Below, in pieces: positions 20,701 to 32,109 of a stretch of 64,000 bases of DNA. The notes beneath the pieces were generated by a model. The model ran no database searches and had not been told where the DNA came from. It saw nothing but the letters and a program-made list of their open reading frames with translations. A program made the position numbers and the translations under genes. Numbering within the stretch: the stretch's first letter is position 1; each line of letters opens with the position of its first letter. This DNA is from Protea cynaroides (lineage: Eukaryota; Streptophyta; Magnoliopsida; Proteales; Proteaceae): positions 70,666,896-70,730,895 of the forward strand of contig CM053269.1 in the NCBI GenBank assembly GCA_028583415.1. Reading direction: 5' to 3'.

Positions 20701-23700
20701 CAACATATTCCAGGAATTGTAAATGTAGCTGGTTTACCCGCCAGAGTATTATTTGATCTCGGGGCCACGCACTCCTTTGTTTCTGTTTCCTTTGGGAAGC
20801 GAATGGAGTTACCAATCAAGCAATTGAACCCAAGCTTGATAGTTCGCTCTCCACTAGGAGTCGAAGTGGCTTTGACCAAGTATTATGGACCATGTACGGT
20901 ATGTATTGAGGGCCGAGATTTAGAAGCAAGCCTAGTAATACTTGAGATGGCAGATTTTGATGTCATTTTGGGGATGGATTGGCTAGGCCATCATTCGGCC
21001 GTCCTTTTATGTGGTGAAAGGAAGCTTGTGCTTACTGACAAAGAGGGAAGGGAATACAGTTTCGCTGGAATTAAGCTATCTAGGAAGCGGAAGTTGATCC
21101 TCTCCGCCCTAAAGACTAAGAGATGCTTGGAGAAAGGGGGAGTGGGTTATCTCGTATCTGTAGTCGACCTCACAGCAGAGTCACTCAAGATGGAAGATAT
21201 AGATGTGGTTCAGGAGTTTCCAGATGTATTTCTAGAAGATCTTCCAGGCTTACCACCAGGCAGGGCTACAGAATTTGTGATAGACCTTATACCAGGTTCG
21301 GCTCCGGTGTCTAAAGCACCATACAGGATGGCCCCGACCGAGTTAAAGGAGTTGAAGACCCAATTACAAGAATTGCTGGATAAGGGCTTCATACGACCTA
21401 GTATATCGCCTTGGGGAGCACCTGTGTTATTCGTCAAGAAGAAAGATGGAAGTGTACGACTATGTATTGACTACCGTGAGCTAAACAAGTTGATGATCAA
21501 GAATCGGTATCCTTTGCCTAGGATCGATGATCTGTTCGATCAGCTGCAGGGTGCAAAGGTTTTCTCGAAGATCGATCTCCGATCGGGGTATCACCAATTG
21601 AAAATCAAGGCCGGAGATATTCCGAAGACTGCTTTCAGGACGAGGTATGGGCATTATGAGTTTCTGGTTATGTCTTTCGGGTTGACCAATGCTCCAGCGT
21701 CGTTTATGGAACTGATGAACCGAGTGTTCCATGACATGTTGGACACTTCGGTCATCGTATTCATCAATGACATATTGATTTACTCTAAGGACATGGAGAC
21801 TCATACAACGCATTTGAGGGCAGCCCTACAACGGCTGAGGGATGTGAGGCTTTATGCAAAATTCAAGAAGTGCGAGTTTTGGTTGAAGGAAGTGGCTTTC
21901 TTGGGCCATGTTGTATCCGGAGACGGTATCAAGGTTGATCCAAGCAAGATAGCTGCTATAGTAGGATGGGAAGCACCAAAATCTGTTGCAGAGATTCGTA
22001 GTTTCCTTGGGTTGGCTGGTTATTATAGAAGATTCGTGGAAGATTACTCCAGGATCGCGGTTCCACTCACCAGATTGACCAAGAAGGGAGAGAAATTTAT
22101 ATGGACAGATGAGTGTGAGAAGTGCTTCCAGACTTTGAAGTCAAGACTTGTCTCTGCACCTATCTTGACCATCCCCGAACCAAGCGTACCGTTTACTCTA
22201 TATACGGATGCTTCGGGGTTGGGTATTGGGTGTGTTCGATGCAAGGAGAACGGTGATCGCTACGCATCAAGACAGTTAAAAGAGCATGAGAAGAACTATC
22301 CTACGCATGACTTGGAGCTAGCAGCGGTTATTCATGCAATCAAGACTTGGAGACACTACTTGTACGGTGAGAAGTTTCAGATCAAGTCAGATCACAAAAG
22401 CTTAACATATCTCTTCACTCAGAAGGATCTGAATATGAGACAGAGAAGATGGCTGGAATTGTTAAAAGATTATGATTGCGACATCCAGTACCATCCAGGA
22501 AAAGCAAATGTGGTGGCTGACGCCTTAAGCAGAAAGTGGGCATCGAAACCTGAGGCAGGACCGAGTACAAATGCTGCATTGTGTGCCGCAGCCTCTAGTC
22601 CAATCGAAGGTGACGAAGAGCATATAATTGAAACTGCAGAAGATCCAGTCGAGCAAGGCTTGATTCATAAGTTCACTATGATGTTCGCCGCATTGAAGAT
22701 CTCACCGAGTCTAATTGATGAAGTCAAGGTAGCAATCCCTACGGGATCCATATCTCAAGACAGAAGGTTGAGAGGAAGACTTAGAGAAGGGTACGTGCAA
22801 TCCCCGACTTTACCTTGGAATCAGACAAAGTACTCAAATATCGCGGACGGTTATGTATACCTGAGAGCGAAGACTGCGATATCAGAGGCCGAGTTATGAC
22901 TGAAGCTCATTACACTCCATATTCGGTACATCCAGGAAGTACCAAGATGTACCATGATCTAAGAAGACTATATTGGTGGAGGGGTATGAAAGCAGATATA
23001 GCTCGTTTCGTGTTTCAATGTCTGAATTGTCAACAAGTTAAAGCGGAAAGGCAAAGACCCGTGGGTTTACTACAGCCGTTACCAGAACCTGCATGGAAGT
23101 GGGATTGTATCACTATGGATTTCGTCACTGGCCTGCCTTTGACACCAAGGTCAGTGGATGCAGTTTGGGTTATAGTAGATCGACTCACCAAGACAGCTCG
23201 ATTTATTGCAGTCAGACCTCAGTATACCATGGAGAAGCTGGCCAAGTTATATGTTGATAATATAGTCAGACTTCATGGCGTTCCCGAGAGTATAGTATCT
23301 GACAGTGATCCCCATTTTACATCGAAGTTCGGGAAGGATTACGTAAAGCTATGGGAACAAAGTTGAAGTTCAGGACAGCTTTCCATCCTCGGACGGACGG
23401 ACAGTCGAACGAACCATTCAAATTTTGGAAGATATGCTTCGAGCTTGTGCATTAGATTTCAAAGGAGCTTGGGATGAGAAGCTATCACTTATCGAGTTTG
23501 CTTACAACAACAGTTATCAGGCTACAATTCAGATGGCCCCATATGAAGCTCTCTATGGGAGAAAATGTCATACACCTCTGTTATGGAATGAAGTGGGGGA
23601 AAGAAGAATTTTAGGACCGGAGTTTGTTGAAGAAACTTGTCGAGTAATTGATCAGATCAAGGAGAGAGTAAAGACAGCTCAAGTTCGACAGAAGCACTAT

Positions 23701-24192
23701 GCAGATAATCGACGTCGAGATCTGGAGTTTGCAGTGGGTGACAAAGTATTCTTGAAGGTGTCACCGGTGCGAGGTCTGAAACGGTTTGGTAAAAAGGGGA
23801 AGCTATGCCCCAGGTATGTGGGACCATATGAGATATTGAATCGACGTGGTAATGTAGCATATCAATTGGCTCTACCACCATCTATGTCTAGCGTTCATAA
23901 TGTGTTCCATGTATCATTATTGAAGAAGTATGTCAGAGATCCATCGCATATCTTGAGCGCTGATCCTCCAGACTTGACTGAAGACTTAACTTTCGAAGTG
24001 GTGCCTGTAATGCTCTCAAGCCGAAAAGTTCAACAACTTCGAACCAAGGATATCCATTATGTGAAGGTGCATTGGAGAAGCCAAAATGTGGAGGAAATTA
24101 CTTGGGAAGAAGAGAGCGCGATGAGGAAGGAGTACCCTAACCTTTTTGACGATCAAGGTACGTTCAAATTTCGAGGCCAAAATTTCTTTTAA
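20701..24192 (+). pseudogene. Element A pol: protease, RT, RNase H, integrase, chromodomain
   Basis: Protease lies at about 20701-21080, with FDLGATHSF where the family has FDSGATHSF, so the active-site Ser/Thr is Leu. The RT spans about 21330-21900; its catalytic site reads VFINDILIYSKD instead of FIDD, losing the first Asp of the pair. RNase H (TDASGLGIG to YHPGKANVVADALSRK) is at about 22200-22530, with a local garble at 22230-22260. Integrase starts in another frame at 22815 with an HHCC region and has ITMDFVTGLP and IVSDSDPHFTSKF; a one-base loss near 23407 shifts the frame at the third catalytic residue. The C-terminal part (23425-24192) ends in a chromodomain (DIHYVKVHWRSQNVEEITWE). 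It is clearly inactive. Confidence 0.9.
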
Positions 24193-24258
24193 GGGTGGGG
24201 GAGTTGTAGTAACTACATGCAAATTTCGGGATGAAATTTCTTTTAAGGGTGGTGGAGT
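24181..24258 (+). promoter_or_regulatory. Duplicated polypurine tract of element A
   Basis: AATTTCTTTTAAGGGTGG begins both at 24181 and at 24235; the first is followed by GGGAGTTGTAG and the second by TGGAGT and the LTR. Only the second abuts the LTR. The 54-bp duplication spans a possible RNase H cleavage site. Confidence 0.85.
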
Positions 24259-26620
24259 TGTAAGACCCGCACTCTGAAAACCCGGTCTAACCTTGGTTTC
24301 GTGTCGTGACAGGTCTTCCGATCATCACCGAGCCAGACGGGGCAAGCGGATAACAAACAGGTACGAAATCGAACCGAAGTCGACCAATTATACCTGATTT
24401 TAGGTATACCGGTCGATGGTACCGGTCTTGGTATCGGTCGACCGGTATGGCCTGCACAGCTATGTGCGGGAATTTGGAAATTGGTCTCTGCGGGTCCCGC
24501 TTTCCTGATTTCGAATCCTAGAAGTTTCCTAATCCTAGTAGGGTTACTAAACCCTATTTCTAGCCTATAAATACACCCTTAAACCCCCTCAAATCCTTTC
24601 CATTGTCTCTCGCAAACCCTAGAGAAGAGAAAAGAGCTTGGAAAGGAGAAGGGGCTAGGAAGAAGAAGGAGCCGCCATTACCGTTCGACGAAGCTCACGC
24701 TACGCCTGTCAACGGTAAGTGCTTGAATCCATCTTCTTACCCTATGTTAGTTGTGTGGGTGGATCAATACCAAGCAAAGTAGGTATTGATCTAAAACCCT
24801 AAATTGGCCAATAAACCCTAAGTTGCCGTCAAACCCTAGATTCGAGTTTCGAGATGATATTCATCGAAACGAGACTTGAATGAGTTGGGGATAACTTTAC
24901 CTCAAAGCCTAGACTTAGAATGGATAGGAGAAACCCTGAAAATCCATGGAGGATGATCAACGGCAGTCGAAAAAAAACTATGTATGGTCTTCCGGAGACA
25001 TACCGGTCGACTATACCGGTTGCACATAGTGCGACCGGTATGTTGCGACCGCTGCCTCTCGGGAGGTTGTCTGTGGGGGACCGGCTGACCATACCGGTCG
25101 CCAGTCTTTCCCACAGGGCTGCGACCGGTACATGCCACCGGTCAGCTCTGTGAGGGTATTTTGTAACCCTGTTGGTTTCCGACCAACATGAAACCCTAAA
25201 CAATATATTCTAATGAAACCCTAATAATATTGTAGGACTTTGTGACTTATCGTTTGGACCTTGCGACGTGGAGCAAGTTATTGAACGAGCGTCAGGTAAG
25301 GGAATCTGACCTAAACCTAATAATTAATGGACAGTAAATCGTTGTTAATCATTGAATATCTATGATGTGATGTTTGTGCATATTCACATGCCATCCTTTA
25401 CTTTCAGTTATTATTATTGTTCATGCATTCATAGGATGTGATTGTTAGGCATGTGATTGTTTTCGTTGGTGTGTGGAGTGGGGCATGGGCCTGGGATCGC
25501 TCTTCACACTGGCACTTTTTGTAGTATTCTGTCTTAACATGCTTGGTACGGGTGGGGTATCAGGGGAAGGTCGTGGTACAGTGGTCTCCGATATTGATGT
25601 TGTCCCGGCCATCGTTGTGTGGTACGGAGGATTCCGAGTCGACGCTGGCTTGTCCACGATGCTTTAGCTCTATCTCTATGCCGTAGGGAGTTATGTTGGG
25701 ATAGGGTCTACCTGCGTATTGTTTATATCCTAGTGGGTTAGTTGCGGATAGGGTATCAGGGGGAGGTGAGGTATTGTGGTCTCCGGCCCGGCCTGCACGC
25801 TCTAGCTCTATCTCTATGCCGTAGACGACTGTGCTGGGATAAAGCATACATTGTTGACATATAGGATTGGTTAGTTGCGAGCCCAGTTTGTGAGCCCTGG
25901 CTAGTAGGGGCTTAGGTACTGGTATGGGTAGAGTATCAGGGGAGGTGCGGGTATACCTTAGCTCTATCTCTATTCCATGATGGGTGCATGTGGGTTGGTG
26001 GTAGTGTGATCTACTGTGCGATGCCACACACTCGTGTATAGAGGTGCGGGGGGCCACCAAACCTTTCTATAGGACATTGCAAACTTAAAACCAGACCATG
26101 GCATAAAATGATTGTTACTCATGCATGATATTGTGAAACTGTCTGATTGTCTTACTGAGCTGTGTTGTGAGCTCACCCTTTGTGCACATCTTGTTTTAGA
26201 TATGGATGCAGGTTATACTGTGGACGATTATGTGAACGCTCCGGCGTATGGAGGTGTAGCTGCTCTGGATGTACAGGCAGGAGAGGACGAGCATGACGCT
26301 TCATGTGAGTGCCCTTTCTGCGTGTACCTGTGATGGATTTTTATTTAGTTGTCTCAGTTATTTTCGTTTGATATTAAAGGGATGTAATAGATATTTATTT
26401 TATGTGATTGAATTTGGATAATGGGATATTTATTTAAATTATCAATAGATACTCAGTTCATTCTATTTAAAGTCTTCCGCTGTATATTTATATTCTGATT
26501 ATGGTTATGTGTAATGGTTTGTATGGGTGGACACGGCCTATTCGAGATCCTGGTGTGAACCGTTGGTTCAATGACGGTTCACTCACACCGTTCTGGTTGG
26601 ATCAGAATTGGGGTGTGACA
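24259..26620 (+). mobile_element. Element A 3' LTR
   Basis: Same structure as the 5' LTR with scattered substitutions. It keeps the TATA box (24566-24573), the two exon-like blocks (donor at 24715; block 25236-25295) and the peptide segment. It ends TGTGACA followed by the TCCTA duplication. Confidence 0.95.
26200..26333 (+). CDS. LTR-encoded Cys-tail peptide exon, element A 3' LTR copy
   Basis: Identical in layout to 16342-16475: TTGTTTTAG acceptor-like sequence, 134 nt, in-frame ATG, same C-terminal ECPFCVYL, TGA stop. The encoded sequence differs from the 5' copy only by Ser to Pro in NA(S/P)AYGG; the other changes seen are synonymous. Confidence 0.55.
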
Positions 26621-26625
26621 TCCTA

Positions 26626-28700
26626 CCTATCTCGATATCTTCTTGTACTGTTCTCAGATAAGGATCTGATTTGATAGCTGTCTTCACTTCATCCATTATA
26701 TCCGGTATAATTTTTAATTCCGTAAACATATTTGAAAACCGATGAATAAACCCTTGGTTGGCTGATCCATCCGTTGTATCTATCACATATTCCTCATCGC
26801 CATGATTGAATACCATTCCGGTAGTACATATAGCTGTAGTTGTACTAACCTCCCCTTGAAATTTTATCATCGCCTTTCTGCTCAACGCATTCGCTACTAT
26901 ATTAGCTTTCCCCGGATGATACTGGATATCACAATCATAGTCTTCAATAGTTCCAGCCATCTTCTTTGCCTCATATTCAACTCCTTCTGATTAAATAAAT
27001 AAGTAAGACTTTTATGGTCCGACTTAATCTGGAATTTCTCTCCATACAGGTAATGTTTCCATATCTTGACAGCATGTACTACTATTGCTAACTCCAAATC
27101 ATAAGTGGGATAATTTTTCTCATGTGTCTTCAACTGTTTTGAGGCATAAGCAATTACTTGTTCTCCTTGCATAAGCACACATCCTAATCCCAGTCCTGAC
27201 GCATCAGTGTATAAGGTAAATGGCTGTCCGAGAACGAGAATAGTCAAAATCAGAGCGGATATCAATCTGGTCTTCAATGTTTGGAAGCTCTTCTCACATT
27301 TATCCGTCCACACAAAATTTTCACCTTTCTTAGTCAAACTGGTGAGAGGTACGGCAATCCGGGAATAATCTTCCACAAATCTCCGATAATAACCAGCGAG
27401 ACCCAGAAAACTTCTAATTTCTGCAACGCTCTTTGGTGCTTCCCACTTTACAATAGCCTCGATCTTGCTGGGGTCTACTTTGATTCCTTCAACGGATACT
27501 ACATGGCCTAAGAGGGTGACTTCACTTAGCCAAAACTCACACTTGGTAAATTTGACATATAACTTCTCTTTCCTTAAACGCTGTAGGGCGGCGTTTAGGT
27601 TCTTGATATGGGTTTCTTTGTCCTTGGAATATACCAATATATCATCAATAAATACAATAACCGACGTATCCAACATATCGTGGAAGACCCGATTCATAAG
27701 TTCCATGAAAGTTGCTGGTGCGTTTGTTAACCCAAAAGACATGACCAAGAACTCATAATGTCCATATCTGGTCCTGAAAGCTGTCTTTGGAATATCGCCC
27801 TCTTTAATCTTCAACTGATGATAGCCTGACCGAAGATCGATCTTAGAAAATACTTTTGCTCCTTGCAACTGATCGAACAAGTCATCGATCCGAGGTAGTG
27901 GATATCGATTCTTGATTGTCAGTTTATTCAACTCCCGATAGTCGATACATAATCGAGCGCTACCGTCCTTCTTCTTTACGAATAATACCGGTGCTCCCCA
28001 TGGTGATATACTGGGTCGAATATAACCCTTGTCCAGCAGTTCCTGTAGTTGCACTTTCAATTCCTTCAGTTCTGTAGGAGCCATTCTATAAGGTGCTTTT
28101 GATACTGGTGCGGCTCCGGGTATAAGAACTATCACAAACTCTGTGGCTCGATCGGGTGGTAATCCTGGTAGTTCCTCTAGAAATACATCGGGATAGTCCC
28201 GCACGACATCAATATCTTTCATTCGTGGTGCTTCCTTGGTTAGGTCGACTATTGATACTAGATACCCGACTGCCCCCTTCTCAAGGCACTTCTTAGCCTT
28301 TAGTGCTGAGAGTATGAGCTTGCGTTTACGGGGCAGTTTGGTTCCCGCAAAAGTAAATTCTGCTCCTTCTTTGTCTTTAAATGTTAGTTTCTTTTCGGCG
28401 CATAATAGGTTCGCAGAATGCCGAGCTAACCAGCCCATTCCCAAGATGACGTCAAAGTCTGTCATTTCCAGTTGGATCAAGACTGCATCTAAGGTTTTCT
28501 CGCCAATGAGAACTGGACATGGTCCATAACCTTTCTCTAATTCCACTTCTAACCCCATCGGTGACCGTACAAGTTTTTTATAGTCCAATGTTTTAATGGG
28601 TAATTTCAGCTTCTTTCTGAATGACACAGATATAAAGGAATGAGTAGCTCATGAATCAAAGAGAACTCTGGCGGGTACGCCATTTATAGGTACGATACCT
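26626..28700 (-). pseudogene. Element B protease, reverse transcriptase and RNase H
   Basis: The protease motif near 28655 reads FDS, stop, ATHSF, so the active-site Gly codon has become TGA. The long frame 28627-26897 then carries the protease C-terminal half (FDVILGMGWLARHSA), the RT with IDYRELNKLT and an intact catalytic VFIDDILVYSKD, and RNase H (TDASGLGLGCVLMQG). A frameshift near 26950 leads to DYDCDIQYHPGKANIVANALSRK, with Asn for the usual Asp in VADALS. The protein is cut at 26625 by element A; integrase resumes at 14396. Confidence 0.9.
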
Positions 28701-28847
28701 GTGATTTATTTTACTTAGTCTACATGCTCATACAATGTAATTACAATTTAAAAAGGTTTCAGTCATACCTGTGACCACATCGAGTGATGCGGCAGCATCC
28801 TCGGTTGTAACAGCATACACTCGTCCTTGATGTAACTGCTTCTTGGG

Positions 28848-30032
28848 CTTAGGACACTCCCTTGCCATATGTCCTACTTGGTTGCAGTTATAACATTTCG
28901 GACCTTCAGAATTTGGCTTTGGCTGATGTTGAGCTACTGGAGTAGTCTTGGGTGCAACAGTAAAGCCTTGAGCACGGAAGGGTTTAAATGTCTTGTTGTT
29001 CCCTCCGTTATAAGCATTTCCGACTGGCCTTTTTATACCTCTGTTCTATGTAAAATAACTCTCCTTCTGGCTCGATTCTATAACTCGAGCAATTTGAACA
29101 GCTTCGTTATATACCTTCTTTTCCAAGCCTAGAACATGCTCTCTGATGCTTCCTCTAAGCCCCGTGACAAACCTATGGGTCTTAGTGTCTTCTTCTTGCA
29201 TACTAAGTGATGCAAAGAAAAACAACTCCTCATAACGTTGTTGATATGCATCCACAGACATCTGGCTCTGATATAAACTCAGGAACTCCTTCTCCATAGC
29301 ATCTCTGAAGCTTTGGGGAAAATACTTCTCAAAGAATGCTTCTTTATAAATAGCCCAAGTCAATAGGGCGTGCTTGGTCAGTAGATATGCCCTGGTAGAT
29401 TTCCACCAATGATGTGCATCGCCTTTCAGCATGAAGGTGGTACATAACACCTTTTCTTCTTCTGTGATAGTCATCATGAGAAAGTTTCTCTCCATCTCGT
29501 CGATCCAGTGTGCTGGCCATAACGGATCAGACGGTTTATCGTTAAATTCCTTGGGCTTCATCTTCAAAAATCTCTCAACCAGTCGAGAGTGATCCATTTG
29601 ATTGTGGGGGTATGCCCCAAACATAGGTTTTGGATACTGATAATTAACCTGAGCTGCTTCCGGCCCTGGTATTGGAATTTGTGCAGTTGGTGGTTGAGGT
29701 GTTTGAGGTGCTGGGTGGTTATCCATCGGTGCTGCACTGGCTTGTCCGGTCTGCATGGGTATAGCATGTGCGGCCTGGAACATAATCCCCATTGCAACTT
29801 GCATTTGAGCCTGTGCGTGTTGCATTTGTTGCAGCTGTTGTGCTAGATTCATTACCACGGTTGCTAACTCCGGGGGTGGAGGTGGTAAGTTGGTAGGATT
29901 TTCCTGGTCTGGATTTCCTGGGGGTACAACCTACGGATTTCCCTGGGCGTATATATTTTCTTGGCTAGTTTCCTCCACAGGTGGTGGTGGAACTGCATTT
30001 CGGCTTTGCCTGGTTACTCTACGCCCAAACAT
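28848..30032 (-). pseudogene. Element B gag
   Basis: The likely start is at 30032 (MFGRRVTRQSR), after an acceptor-like ATTTTCAG. A stop at about 29932 interrupts the Pro-rich N-terminus. The frame 29858-29046 has a Gln-rich coiled segment (LAQQLQQMQHAQAQMQ) and the capsid core (FLKMKPKEFNDKPSDPLWPAHW, CTTFMLKGDAHHWW, RYEELFFFASLSMQ, HRFVTGLRGSIREHVLG). The zinc knuckle CYNCNQVGHMAREC lies near 28850-28900 in another segment. It is defective because of the stop and the break at about 29045. Confidence 0.85.
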
Positions 30033-30164
30033 ATTTTCTTCTGAGATTGGTGGTGCCTGAAAATCATAAAAATAGGTGAGACAATCATTTATACTACATG
30101 TAGGCATGCTAACCGATGTAAAATTTCAAAATTTTCAGCTCATTCTATGAAAAATACTGTCTTT

Positions 30165-30440
30165 TCTATGCAGGGTCGATGGTGGGGGTCGATGGTATGT
30201 CCGACCCTCAGTATCCGACCCTAGGGATGACCTGTTCTTCCCGAGAGCTGAGGGTCGATGTGGTCGATGGGTATCCGACCCTTAGTATCCGACCCTGGGA
30301 ATGACCTATTCTTCCCGAGAGCTGAGGGTCGATGTGAGGGTCGATGGGGATCCGACCCTGGTTTTCTGTCAGATTCCCGAGAGCTGAGGGTCGATGGGAG
30401 GGTCGATGATCCGGGTCGAATTGTCCGACCCTCAGACCAA
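30165..30440. repeat. GGGTCGA motif cluster with 75-80-bp tandem units in the element B leader
   Basis: GAGGGTCGATG, GTCCGACCCT and related copies occur about 15 times in 270 bp, in both orientations. Longer units containing CCCGAGAGCTGAGGGTCGAT recur near 30239, 30317 and 30367. The place is equivalent to the ACCGGTCG cluster of element A. Confidence 0.85.
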
Positions 30441-32109
30441 AAATCAGACCTTTAAGATCCGATTCTGGGTTCATTCTCTATTATTTCCCTCCCATTTCAA
30501 CTCGTCTCTCACCTCTGAGTTGCTACAGTGCCACTACGCTATTTTGGTCAGTTTGGATCCTTGTTTCGTCGTCCACATCATCCCTACAGGTATGCTTTCT
30601 TGTTTTTACCTATTTTTAGGTTTCCATTTCTAGGTTTTTGTCCCTTTAACTTGTATTTTTCAAATTAAACTTTTTTCAATCGTAAAAATTTGATTTTTAT
30701 TGGGAGCTTTTGTTATTGGTGTCTCAAGGAACGAAAGCCCTCAAAATTTTTTGAGTTTCATCGGTTGGTTATCGAGAAACTTGGATTTTTACTCTTTTTG
30801 CCCTAATTTGTCGAAATTTTTGATTTCTCGCAATTTCTTCAATTGGACTTCATTAGCTAGAATTTCCTACTGTCTGAGTGTTGTAGAATATGTTGGAACT
30901 TACGTAAGTCCTCCTGCCCACGTGTATGGGTGACAAGTGGGGCTTCTGGCCAACTTATGTCGTTATAAAGTCAAATTTTGAATTTTTATCCTATTAACTC
31001 ATTATCTGTTTTTCTTTCCTATTTGGCAGATACCATGACTCGTACCAAGGTACCCAGAGTTCGTGATCCACTTCGCTTTCGCTCCAACGAAGCTGAGGCA
31101 CAGTATTCCCACTACGCTCGTAAGAAAGTAGAGGGTAGTCGTATGGTGAACTTGGCTGAGTTAGCCTTGTTCAACGTGGAGAGGGCCTTTGGTGATATGG
31201 GGTGGCTCCCTGTCATCACTTACGATGCTTGCACATGCCTGGATTTAGTGCGACAGTTTTATTATAATCTCCAGGTGGTGGGGGATTACAATGATGTGGA
31301 TAGGGGTCACGAGCTACTCATCACAAGCTATGTCAAGGGGGTGAACATTTCATTCGATTATCGGCAACTGGCCGACCTACTGGGCATTTCCTATGATGGT
31401 CCCATGGTTTACTGTGCTCCTGGAGAGCCCCAGTTCGTTTCCACATAGATGAGGGCTGAGATTGATAGTCAGCTACTACGACCTGATCGCTGGCAGATGA
31501 GAGCTTGCTATATGCGTCCGGCTCCACGGGTCTTTTGCAAGATTATCCAGCATAATCTGATTCCGCAGAGTGGCCATTACGAGAGGGTTTCTCAGCTGAC
31601 CCAGTATCTTCTATACAACATTTGCACTAGACAGCCCGTCTGCCTTCCTTACATCATCATACGGACTATGATTAGTGCCACATGACCCAGTCATAGGGGT
31701 AATCTACCCTATGGACGTATGATCACTGTTCTGCTTACCCGCCTGGGGGTTGATTTAGTGGATGAGAAGATTCAGGAGAAAACCTTCTCGTCGCCTCTAG
31801 ATTGGGAGGCTATCTGCAAGATGGGTATGCGGGATGCCCAAGTCAGTGACGAGGAGAGGAACGAGATGGTGCGCCCTCACACTCGCATCGAGATTGCTGA
31901 CGCTGAGGCAGCTGCTGCCGCTGCTAGAGTTCATGCGGATCCTACCGATGACGATGACCGCATGTATATGGATGTTGACTCGATACCATCGCCTTCACCC
32001 ACGCATGCGGCTGGAGCTGGTACTTCCTTTGCGGCGGGTCCTGCACCTGAGACTGGTCCTTCTCATGTGGATGGTCCTTCATGCCCACCTTCTGATATGA
32101 TGGAGATGT

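Larger units (their letters stand above)
14402..26620 (+). mobile_element. Element A: full-length Tekay-type chromovirus inserted in element B
   Basis: It has two 2.36-kb LTRs (14402-16761 and 24259-26620) that differ only at scattered positions, a tRNA-Met primer site, an antisense accessory ORF, gag, protease-RT-RNase H-integrase-chromodomain and a polypurine tract. The duplication TCCTA flanks it at 14397-14401 and 26621-26625, and element B's pol continues on both sides. It is structurally complete but coding-defective: stops in gag, a changed protease active site, an altered RT catalytic motif and an integrase frameshift. It inserted after element B, and its LTRs look younger than most of the decay around it. 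Confidence 0.95.
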
